This document shows, in pieces, positions 1-6,578 of a stretch of 64,000 nucleotides of DNA; positions within the stretch are counted from its first letter, which is position 1; every line of letters begins with the position of its first letter. The translations under genes and the position numbers were made by a program. The stretch comes from Paenibacillus mesophilus (GTDB lineage: Bacteria; Bacillota; Bacilli; Paenibacillales; NBRC-103111), in the NCBI RefSeq assembly GCF_005938385.1, contig NZ_VCRA01000022.1, forward strand, positions 52,831 through 116,830. The letters are read 5' to 3'. The notes beneath the pieces were generated by a model, which was given only the letters and a program-made list of their open reading frames with translations, made no database searches and was not told the DNA's origin.

Positions 1-1139
1 GTGCAGAGCAGCTGCTCGACGGGCAGCGGGGACAGCGGAGCTTGATCTGCGGCGACCGGGTCCGTCCGAACGGATAAATGCTCGCGAAAAAATTCGGCGG
101 CAGCACGGGCCAATTTATCCGTATATCGGTGCGTCGACGCATCCTCCTCCATCCGCATCAGCCCGCCTTTGCCATGCATGTCCCAGAAACGGCCGCACCG
201 TGCGACCGTACGACGCGTCGCTTCGATCGGGAAGAAGTCGTATTGCACCGCCAGCACGAGCAATGGCTTAGGCGTGAACGACAGCAGCAAGTCTTCGTGA
301 TCGAAACCGACCGCGGTCAAACCGGCCCATATCTGCTCGGCGTCCTGCACGCCGCCTGCATGCATATATTGCTGACGGTTCATAATAAAGGTAGCCGGAG
401 CGGCGGCCGCGAGTCTGTCGTCGCACACCATCATCATCGACGTCTGCGTACCGCCACCGGAATTGCCGGTAACGGCTATGCGCGCCGGGTCCACTTCCGG
501 ACGCTCGCACAAATAGTCGACCGCACGCATCGCATCGTGAATGAAGTAGCGCGCCACGCTTTCGCCGAGCAAATGGCATTTCACGCCGAAATGCTGATGC
601 TCTCGCGTTCCCCAGATTACATTCGAGCTATCGTGCTCCGGACCACTGAAGCTCAGCCGTTCTCCTTGCCCGATCGGATCGATCGCCAGGACGATCATGC
701 CCGCTTGGACGAAACGCAAACATACTTCATGGTAATAAACGCTGTGCTTCGCCTCGTATTCATGTCCGCTTAAAAATAACACCGCGGCGGAACGCTCCTC
801 CCGCCGATACGGCAAATAAAAGTTCGAAGTTACGTAATGGCCGGGTCGCGATTCGAATATGACGTTTTCGACGGTGTACCCGGAGCCTTTCGATATATGC
901 GTCGTCCTTGCGTTCAACGGTGCGTCCGTCGAAGGCAGCCCGCCGATCGCGTTCAGGAACGCTTTCTTCATCTCGATCTGTCGAGCCTGGAGCTGCTCCA
1001 AGTACGCAACTCGATCGCGCGCCCGATCTCCTTCCTCGAATGCTTGATCCGCCCGGTCGAAAATATGACGCTTCAACTGATCGCGCGTATCGTACAAGGT
1101 GCAGCAGTAACGTTCAAGCTCGGATATTCGGGACATCAT
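1..1139 (-). CDS. Alpha/beta-hydrolase, acetyl-xylan-esterase-like (C-terminus outside window)
   Basis: The reading frame opens at ATG 1139, preceded by AAAGGAGC, and is still open at base 1, so only the first ~379 residues are visible. The N-terminal ~70 residues are helical and charged. They are followed by an alpha/beta-hydrolase core with the oxyanion-side segment FLSGHEY, a DPIGQGER loop typical of the acetyl xylan esterase and dienelactone hydrolase-like families, and the nucleophile elbow GNSGGG near residue 224. A late MHGKGG and a STHRYT histidine region could supply the catalytic His. Such enzymes usually deacylate carbohydrate esters or act as glucuronoyl-esterase relatives; the exact substrate cannot be read from the sequence. 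No signal peptide is visible, so it is probably cytoplasmic. It lies downstream of the LacI and Gfo/Idh genes on the same strand, which suggests a shared sugar-derivative pathway, although a terminator separates it from lacI. Confidence 0.85.
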   Translation of the reverse strand, partial: MMSRISELERYCCTLYDTRDQLKRHIFDRADQAFEEGDRARDRVAYLEQLQARQIEMKKAFLNAIGGLPSTDAPLNARTTHISKGSGYTVENVIFESRPGHYVTSNFYLPYRREERSAAVLFLSGHEYEAKHSVYYHEVCLRFVQAGMIVLAIDPIGQGERLSFSGPEHDSSNVIWGTREHQHFGVKCHLLGESVARYFIHDAMRAVDYLCERPEVDPARIAVTGNSGGGTQTSMMMVCDDRLAAAAPATFIMNRQQYMHAGGVQDAEQIWAGLTAVGFDHEDLLLSFTPKPLLVLAVQYDFFPIEATRRTVARCGRFWDMHGKGGLMRMEEDASTHRYTDKLARAAAEFFREHLSVRTDPVAADQAPLSPLPVEQLLC

Positions 1140-1170
1140 GACCGGCTCCTTTGTTTAGTAATCGATTTCT

Positions 1171-1200
1171 ATAATAGCATGCTCCCCGCTTGCTTGACCA
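1171..1200 (-). promoter_or_regulatory. Probable sigma-A promoter of the esterase gene
   Basis: On the minus strand TGGTCA (1195-1200) and TATTAT (1171-1176) are separated by 18 bases, about 30 bases upstream of the ATG at 1139. The -35 box matches consensus only partly, so this is a moderate call. Confidence 0.45.
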
Positions 1201-1227
1201 GAGTTTTGATTTCTAATTCGAAAATGC

Positions 1228-1270
1228 AAAAAACAGCCTGCTCGGGCACCCGGCCGGGCAGACTGTTTTC
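1228..1270 (-). terminator. Rho-independent terminator after the LacI-type gene
   Basis: Read on the minus strand, AAAACAG-tCTGCcCGG pairs with its partner across a short GC-rich loop and is followed by a run of six T. It sits just downstream of the LacI-type stop codon at 1288 and separates that gene from the esterase. Confidence 0.75.
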
Positions 1271-1287
1271 CTTGCCACATTGGATAG

Positions 1288-2316
1288 CTATTGCCCCCGT
1301 CCGTAGCCGCAGCTTTCCCGAACGACCAGCTGCATCGGAAACATAATTTTCCGTTGCGGAGAACGGACGTCCGGATGTTCGATTTGTTCGAGCAATACGT
1401 CCGCCGCCGCATTCGCCATATCCTCGATCGGCTGCTTCACGGTAGTCAAGGCGGGCCGGTAATACCCGGCTGCCGTAATATCGTCAAATCCGACAACGGC
1501 TATATCCTCGGGTACCCGCAATCCGTGCTCTTCGAGCGCCTTGATCGCTCCGATCGCGATTAAATCGTTGGCGCAAAACAGCGCGCTGAACTCGGATCGT
1601 TCCGACACGAGCCTGCAAGTCCGCTCGTAGCCGTATTGGCTGAAATAATGCAGCGTATGCTCCCGTTCGCTCACGATCAGCGATTCATCGATCTGGAGCC
1701 GGTTCAGCATGAACGCGTTTCGGTATCCCAATTCTCTCTCGAAGCCAACGCCGGCCCCGCCCAAATAAGCAATTTTATGGTGCCCCAGCCGAATCAAATG
1801 CTCGACCGCTTCCATAGAACTGCTCAAATGATCTCCGCCTATAAAGATGACGTTATTCGTAACGTGAGCGAGGGAAACGAGCGCGATGTTCTGGCTTTGC
1901 AGCATTCCGATATAGGCTTGATCGCTTTCACTGAACGGTTTGGGCCAGGCGCCGATGATGATGCCTTCAACCTTTCTTTCCATGAACGTATCGAGAAAGG
2001 ACAAGTCGTTATGGTCATCGAAATTAAATGTGCTTATTAGCAGCGAATACCCGCGCTTGATCAGCCTTCTCTGCATCATTTCCGCCATCTGCGCCCAATA
2101 TTCGTTGGACAGCAGCGGAACGACGAGGCCGATCGTCTTCGTTTTTTTGCTGATCATCGTCCGGGCCGCCTGGTCCGGAACATATTTTAACTTTTCGATC
2201 GCCCGTACGATTTTCTCTCTCGTTTCTTTCTTGACCCGGTCTTTTCCGTTAATAACCCGCGATACCGTGGCGATGGATACGTCGGCTTCCCGTGCTACAT
2301 CTTTGATGGTATACAT
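1288..2316 (-). CDS. LacI/GalR-family transcriptional repressor
   Basis: This 342-residue protein begins with a canonical LacI helix-turn-helix and hinge: MYTIKDVAREADVS, then ATVSRVING, then YVPDQAART (residues 1-50). A periplasmic-binding-protein-like sugar-sensing domain follows from about residue 60 (TKTIGLVVPLL, FDDITAAGYYRPALTTV). Length and order match the family. The start ATG at 2316 follows GGAGAG. A TAAACGTTTA palindrome lies 15 bases upstream of the start, behind a TTGACA -35 element, so autorepression is likely. The same operator appears near the neighbouring Gfo/Idh gene. The effector is unknown; the neighbours suggest a sugar or polyol derivative. Confidence 0.93.
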   Translation of the reverse strand: MYTIKDVAREADVSIATVSRVINGKDRVKKETREKIVRAIEKLKYVPDQAARTMISKKTKTIGLVVPLLSNEYWAQMAEMMQRRLIKRGYSLLISTFNFDDHNDLSFLDTFMERKVEGIIIGAWPKPFSESDQAYIGMLQSQNIALVSLAHVTNNVIFIGGDHLSSSMEAVEHLIRLGHHKIAYLGGAGVGFERELGYRNAFMLNRLQIDESLIVSEREHTLHYFSQYGYERTCRLVSERSEFSALFCANDLIAIGAIKALEEHGLRVPEDIAVVGFDDITAAGYYRPALTTVKQPIEDMANAAADVLLEQIEHPDVRSPQRKIMFPMQLVVRESCGYGRGQ

Positions 2317-2330
2317 CGTCTACTCTCCAT

Positions 2331-2375
2331 ATAAACGTTTACACCTACTTTTGCACAAAAATCCGGGTATGTCAA
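2331..2375 (-). promoter_or_regulatory. LacI-type operator plus -35 element upstream of the repressor gene
   Basis: The plus strand reads ATAAACGTTTACA at 2331-2343, a palindrome with core TAAACGTTTA typical of LacI-family operators. A TTGACA hexamer on the minus strand (2370-2375) lies upstream. The -10 region is weak (AAAAGT), so the operator would cover the transcription start. It is one of three copies in the first 4 kb. Confidence 0.65.
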
Positions 2376-2400
2376 ACACGCCTTGCGGCCGGCGAACGGA

Positions 2401-3486
2401 TTATTTCTGGACCGCATCCACGATCATTTTAAATAGAGCCAAGTCCTGTTTATAGTCTTCCGGTGTCGTTTTAGGGACAAGGTTTTGCGTAATGACGTCG
2501 TAGAAATGACGCATCTCGAGCGTATAAGGGTCCGTATAGGTCGGCCGGATGACGGATTCCGTGTAGGTTTCGCCCGCTGTTTCGGAGATGAGCAGCTTGG
2601 TCGGCAAGTGGCGGATATAAGGCGTGTCGTATTGGACCTTCACGGATTTGGTTCTGGAGTATACTTCCACATGTGCATCGAACCGCCCTTGGGCGTCGGT
2701 CCCCGTCTCGAACGTAACGGAAAACTTGTCGTAGTCGAGGATCGCATTCAGGAACAGGCTGCCCGGATGAACCGTCAGCTTCGCTCCTACGACCCCCTTG
2801 GGCATTCCGATCGCTTCCCGCATGGCCGACAAATCATGACTGGACAGTCCTGTCAAGAACCGATACAGGTTAAAATAAGGAGAGCCGGGTTCGAGTCCGG
2901 TCGCTTCTTGACCGAGTCTGAGCGATCGCTCTCTTCGATCCTGCTTCAGCTCCTCCGGTATATCCGCAAACGAAACGACATGACTCGTCTGTCCAATAAA
3001 AAAGCGGTTCGGTCCGATAATATCCCTTACTCTCGCGTACGTAATCCGCTCAAATCCGCCGATATGGTTCACCGCTTCGACGAATGACGCGGCATAGCGC
3101 CTCATATAGCCTACCATCACTTTAACGCCGTTCCGCTTCTGCGCTTCTATGATGGCGTCCGCTTCGGCCTCAGTAAGGCACATCGGCTTCTCGATGAGCA
3201 CGTGCTTGCGATGGTCTGCGGCCGCTATCGCGCATTCGGCGTGGTACTCGTCGCTATTCAGTACAAGCACCACGTCCACATCGGGCTGCTTGACGAGCTC
3301 GGAAGCTTCCGTGTACCGGTTCTCAATCCCGTACCGATCCCCTATGTATTGTACAAGCTGCGGGGAAATGTCGCAGATGGCCGTAATTTTGAACCGATCC
3401 GGCATCGCCTCCAGAACGGGAATGTGAACTACCTGCGCCACCTCGCCAAGACCGATCATGCCGACGTTCAATACCGGTTTCTCCAT
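2401..3486 (-). CDS. Gfo/Idh/MocA-family NAD(P)-dependent oxidoreductase
   Basis: The 361-residue product carries the N-terminal dinucleotide-binding fold (VGMIGLGEVAQVVHIP) and the family signature LIEKPMCLTEAEAD near residue 100, whose Lys is the usual catalytic residue. The C-terminal alpha/beta domain follows. Family members oxidise or reduce sugars, inositols and related polyols with NAD(P). The ATG at 3486 is preferred over the upstream TTG at 3492 because GGGAG lies seven bases before it. The gene is probably controlled by the adjacent LacI-type repressor through the operator at 3557-3570. The intergenic distance to lacI is 84 bp and holds the lacI promoter, so the two genes are transcribed separately. 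Confidence 0.9.
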   Translation of the reverse strand: MEKPVLNVGMIGLGEVAQVVHIPVLEAMPDRFKITAICDISPQLVQYIGDRYGIENRYTEASELVKQPDVDVVLVLNSDEYHAECAIAAADHRKHVLIEKPMCLTEAEADAIIEAQKRNGVKVMVGYMRRYAASFVEAVNHIGGFERITYARVRDIIGPNRFFIGQTSHVVSFADIPEELKQDRRERSLRLGQEATGLEPGSPYFNLYRFLTGLSSHDLSAMREAIGMPKGVVGAKLTVHPGSLFLNAILDYDKFSVTFETGTDAQGRFDAHVEVYSRTKSVKVQYDTPYIRHLPTKLLISETAGETYTESVIRPTYTDPYTLEMRHFYDVITQNLVPKTTPEDYKQDLALFKMIVDAVQK

Positions 3487-3556
3487 TCTCAATCTCCCTT
3501 TCGTATGCTCTCGCGCCCTTCCCAGCGGAGAAACGATTCATTTTTTTGACGGTTTT

Positions 3557-3608
3557 GTAATAACGTTTACACAAATATGTATAAAAAAATTTGTGTTAGT
3601 AATGACAA
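3557..3608 (-). promoter_or_regulatory. Promoter and LacI-type operator of the Gfo/Idh gene
   Basis: On the minus strand TTGTCA (3603-3608) is followed after 19 bases by TATACA (3578-3583; TTTATA at 17 bases is an alternative). GTAAACGTTATTAC (3557-3570) follows about 8 bases downstream. The palindrome would overlap the transcription start, the classic position for LacI-type repression. Confidence 0.6.
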
Positions 3609-3657
3609 TTACAAGTATATATGAGTTGAACTAATGATTAGCTGTCGTTCCATTCCG

Positions 3658-3835
3658 AAAGGGATTACCTAGTGTGAATTTACGTATCTTCGTAAAATCA
3701 CACTTGCAGCTTCAGACAGGTTGTTTTGAGTTTCTTGATTTGTATGGGCCTTCGGATTGTAGAAACTCCAGGCTCACGAAGCAAGCTTTCTGAAGAAAGC
3801 TCTCAAAGCCAAAACTCGCTTACAAGGTAATTCCT
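3658..3835. repeat. Structured intergenic element, copy 1 (related to 63661-63771)
   Basis: Outer arms AAAGGGATTACCT (3658-3670) and AAGGTAATTCCT (3824-3835) pair imperfectly. Inside is a 13-bp stem (3672-3684 with 3691-3703, one mismatch, six-base loop) and AGCTTTC-TGAA-GAAAGCT. Blocks TCAGACAG-GTTGTTTT, CTTGATTT and CCAAAACTCGC recur in the same order in the reverse complement of 63661-63771. No ORF of note is present. It may be a MITE-like element or a structured RNA. Confidence 0.6.
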
Positions 3836-3900
3836 CCATTGCACTTGGCTCTCTCATGGAAGTTATTAGTTCAACATATATACAAACAAATCATATTTAG

Positions 3901-3913
3901 TGTAAACGTTTAT
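3901..3913. promoter_or_regulatory. Third LacI-type operator copy
   Basis: TGTAAACGTTTAT contains the full TAAACGTTTA palindrome (3903-3912). It lies about 340 bp from the Gfo/Idh operator, in inverted context: the flanking ATTAGTTCAAC and ATATATAC words near 3866-3886 mirror those at 3613-3635. No gene follows on the plus strand, so it may be an auxiliary site for DNA looping or the leftover of a divergent promoter. Confidence 0.55.
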
Positions 3914-3984
3914 ACAAACATAAGACTATATTGCTACCATCGACATGTCAATAACTTTTATGCAGGACCGGCCTCTTTCATGTA

Positions 3985-4022
3985 CAAAAAAAGTCCGCTC
4001 GCGCTTTGGGCGAAGCAGACTT
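3985..4022 (-). terminator. Rho-independent terminator of yhaM
   Basis: On the minus strand a stem AAGTCTGCTTCGC / GCGAGCGGACTT closes a short loop and is followed by seven T, just past the stop codon at 4037. Confidence 0.8.
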
Positions 4023-4036
4023 GTTTGAATATAGGA

Positions 4037-4993
4037 TTAAAAAGAAGTCCGATAAACCGCTTGATTCTCCAAGCCTCTAATAGCGGGAGTCCACCTCTCG
4101 GATTCGGGAGTAGAGTCCAGGGCATCCTCCACCATTTGAAGCTTGGCGTCGAGGGAATCGATATGATGAAGCGCTACGGCCTCCGCCGTCTGCGGTTGAA
4201 CGGGGCTCCCCCACTCTCCCAAATTATGATGGGACAAGACGAGATGCTGCAGGGCGAGCACGCGTTCCGAGTCCAAATCGATATGATGGGCGATCGCCGC
4301 CTCTGTAATCCAGTTCGACGCCATGCTGATATGTCCGAGCAGCTTCCCCTTGACGCTGTACTCGCTGACGATGCCGAGCTGCGCCACCATCTCCTCCGGT
4401 TTCGCGATATCATGCAGAATAATGCCGGCTTTGATCAAATCGGGGTTCAGAAAGGCGCGCTGCCTGCAAATAAAATCGCCGATCTCGAGCATTCTTACGA
4501 TATGATAAGCGAGCCCCGCGCAATAAGCATGGTGATGGGTTTTGGCTGCCGGATAGTGCAGCAATTTCTCCTCCACCTTGGAGACGCAATGCTGAACGAT
4601 CGTTTTGATCTCCTCGTCGGTTATCGCCTCCATCGCCTGCTTGATCGTGTATACGAGATCGACAGGCCGGATCGGCGCCGAGCGGATGAAGTCCGTTAAA
4701 GAGATTCCATCCCGTTCGGTCGCTTTGCGGATTTTCATAATTTTGACTTGCTGCTTTTCCCGGTACATCTGAACGATCCCACGCACCTTGACAAGCCCCA
4801 TCGGGAAAAAGGTTTCTTTATCCGTTGGCGAAACATCCCAGTACTTCGCCGGCAGCTGCCCGCTCGAATCGCATAACACGATGTCGAAATAGTCTTTCGC
4901 CGGCGTTGAATTGGTTTGTTTGAGCTCCAGTTCCTTCAGCAAATAAAATCCGGTAAACTCCTCTTGGTTATTCAGCGTTTTGATTAACGACAT
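4037..4993 (-). CDS. yhaM: 3'-5' exoribonuclease YhaM
   Basis: The 318-residue protein has the YhaM layout: an N-terminal OB-fold (residues ~10-95, with GLVKVRGIVQMYREKQQVKI) followed by an HD hydrolase domain with HHHAYCAGLAYH and ILHDIAKPEE, plus further metal-binding histidines (GHISMAS, LSHHNLGEWG). YhaM degrades RNA and can act on single-stranded DNA from the 3' end in Firmicutes. The ATG at 4993 has GTGGGAGAG in front of it; an in-frame ATG seven codons upstream (5014) lacks a ribosome site. A consensus LexA box at 5062-5075 lies in the divergent upstream region and could serve this gene or the nuclease gene at 5176. Confidence 0.93.
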   Translation of the reverse strand: MSLIKTLNNQEEFTGFYLLKELELKQTNSTPAKDYFDIVLCDSSGQLPAKYWDVSPTDKETFFPMGLVKVRGIVQMYREKQQVKIMKIRKATERDGISLTDFIRSAPIRPVDLVYTIKQAMEAITDEEIKTIVQHCVSKVEEKLLHYPAAKTHHHAYCAGLAYHIVRMLEIGDFICRQRAFLNPDLIKAGIILHDIAKPEEMVAQLGIVSEYSVKGKLLGHISMASNWITEAAIAHHIDLDSERVLALQHLVLSHHNLGEWGSPVQPQTAEAVALHHIDSLDAKLQMVEDALDSTPESERWTPAIRGLENQAVYRTSF

Positions 4994-5061
4994 CCGCTCT
5001 CCCACCTTGTTCATGAAGCTTTTCTCTTATTTTAGCAAAAATTGATGACTATTGTTGTCAG

Positions 5062-5075
5062 CGAACATATGTTCG
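5062..5075. promoter_or_regulatory. Consensus LexA (SOS) box
   Basis: CGAACATATGTTCG is a perfect match to the Gram-positive LexA/DinR box CGAAC-RNRY-GTTYG and is a perfect palindrome extending to GCGAACATATGTTCGC (5061-5076). It lies between divergent yhaM and the PD-(D/E)XK nuclease gene, 27 bases upstream of the nuclease -35. Confidence 0.8.
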
Positions 5076-5101
5076 CATCTATTCATCTATTTGCCTATTA
5101 G

Positions 5102-5130
5102 TTCAAAAGTCCCGGAATATGGTATATAAT
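5102..5130 (+). promoter_or_regulatory. Sigma-A promoter of the PD-(D/E)XK nuclease gene
   Basis: TTCAAA (5102-5107) and a perfect TATAAT (5125-5130) are spaced by 17 bases. Transcription would start near 5137, which leaves an ATG at 5152 with a leader too short to hold a ribosome site. Confidence 0.75.
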
Positions 5131-5175
5131 CATACGGGATTATAGCAAACTATGAATAGGACAGAGGTGAACGCC

Positions 5176-6504
5176 TTGGAACGTAACGACATTTTGCCGC
5201 TGCTGACCAAATTTATTATTAACAACGACTCGCTCGAGAAGCTCCAGTTCCATTTGCAGTCTTTCAACCCGCTTAAAGTGCTGAAAATGAACCACTACGA
5301 AATCCGGCATTCGAATATTTTGGGTTGGCTTCTCGATCCGGGCGAAAACCACAACCTCGGCGATGCGCCGCTGAAGAAGTTCATCATTGAGGTACTCTCC
5401 CATGAGATGAATAGCGATAAAGCGGTCGAACAGAAAACGAACTCCCTTGCGCTGACGGAAGCCGACGTATTTCTCCGGCACTTGATGGACGCGGAAGTTT
5501 ACCGGGAGTGGAATAAACAGAAGCATCCCACAAACAAAAAATATTTTATAGATCTTGTCGTCGTCTCGCGGCATCATAAATTCGCGATGATCATCGAGAA
5601 CAAAGTGCACGCCGGGGAAGGAAAGGATCAATTAAACCTATATTATGAAATGATCAGCCGGTACTACCCGGATTATACGATTTTACCGGTATTCTTGACC
5701 CTGTTCCCGGATACGCCGCCGAGCGACGACCGGTATTTCTCGTACAGCCATTTGGACTGGTATCTCTTGATGAGCCGGTACTTGCCGCTGCAGCAGCACA
5801 ATATGAACAACCAAGTATACGAATTCATCGGATATTATTTGGAGTTGTTAAAAGATTTGACTTTGCCGGAAGCGAAGCATATCGAGCTGTGCCGGGATAT
5901 TTACAAGGAACATAAAAGCGCGATTGAACAAATATTGCTTCTGGATCAAGTCGAGGCGCCTGCCGACACGACTTCCCGGACCGTCTATGAAATTGTACAT
6001 AAATATAAAGCGGTATCGAAATATATTAAAGATTTTGGCGAAGTAGACATGTTCGATTCGGCGATGCAGCAATTTATCGGCCAACACCCGAATTTGGCCT
6101 ACTGCGGGAATATCGGCAAATCCTCCTTCTGGTTTTATCCGAAAGCGTACGAGGAAATTCCGAATTTCAGGCAGCTGACCCACGAACGTTGGACTTATTG
6201 CCCGTATCCGGTTCCTTATATATTCGGCAAAGATAAAAATAATGCTATGTACCTTAAAGTGGAGGTCGGACATTGCAAGGACTCTTACAGCGACGAACGG
6301 TTGAACTTTATTCTCCATGCCGAAACGAAGCTCGGGATCTCGACGCGCAGAAAGCCGAAAATCAATCAAATCAAAAAAGAATCCGTACCGGTCGACTGGA
6401 GCAGCGAGAGCAGCATTTTGAACCGAATGAATCAATTGTATGAGGAAAAGTTCGGCGACTTCCATCCAAAGCTTCTGGATTGCGTCGCCACCTTCAACTG
6501 GTAA
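5176..6504 (+). CDS. PD-(D/E)XK nuclease-superfamily protein (PDDEXK_4-like)
   Basis: I prefer the TTG at 5176 as the start because AGAGGTGA precedes it, giving 442 residues. An in-frame ATG at 5152 has no ribosome site and lies very near the predicted transcription start. The N-terminal third carries EIRHSNILGWLLDP, common in PDDEXK_4 proteins. The catalytic core is visible as FIDLVVVS (Asp ~127) followed by MIIENKVHAGEGKDQL (Glu-x-Lys ~141-143). The remaining ~270 residues are an unassigned alpha/beta region probably used for substrate recognition. Family members are often called hypothetical and turn up in defence or DNA-repair settings. The neighbouring LexA box suggests DNA-damage control. 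It stands alone between yhaM and the tubulin-like cluster. Confidence 0.8.
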   Translation: MERNDILPLLTKFIINNDSLEKLQFHLQSFNPLKVLKMNHYEIRHSNILGWLLDPGENHNLGDAPLKKFIIEVLSHEMNSDKAVEQKTNSLALTEADVFLRHLMDAEVYREWNKQKHPTNKKYFIDLVVVSRHHKFAMIIENKVHAGEGKDQLNLYYEMISRYYPDYTILPVFLTLFPDTPPSDDRYFSYSHLDWYLLMSRYLPLQQHNMNNQVYEFIGYYLELLKDLTLPEAKHIELCRDIYKEHKSAIEQILLLDQVEAPADTTSRTVYEIVHKYKAVSKYIKDFGEVDMFDSAMQQFIGQHPNLAYCGNIGKSSFWFYPKAYEEIPNFRQLTHERWTYCPYPVPYIFGKDKNNAMYLKVEVGHCKDSYSDERLNFILHAETKLGISTRRKPKINQIKKESVPVDWSSESSILNRMNQLYEEKFGDFHPKLLDCVATFNW

Positions 6505-6521
6505 ATCGGCTTGCACAAAAC

Positions 6522-6562
6522 AAAAACGGCGGTCCCCTTCACAATAAAGGGACTGCCGTTTT
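6522..6562. terminator. Bidirectional terminator between convergent genes
   Basis: AAAACGGC-GGTCCCTT and its complement form a long stem with A/T runs on both sides, between the nuclease stop (6504) and the SLH-protein stop (6579). It can serve both strands. Confidence 0.85.
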
Positions 6563-6578
6563 GTAGCCTATACGCCGA

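Noticed and set aside
78..773. Long plus-strand reading frame over the left end
   Set aside because: It lies antisense to the alpha/beta-hydrolase gene, whose minus-strand frame shows GNSGGG and a good ribosome site.
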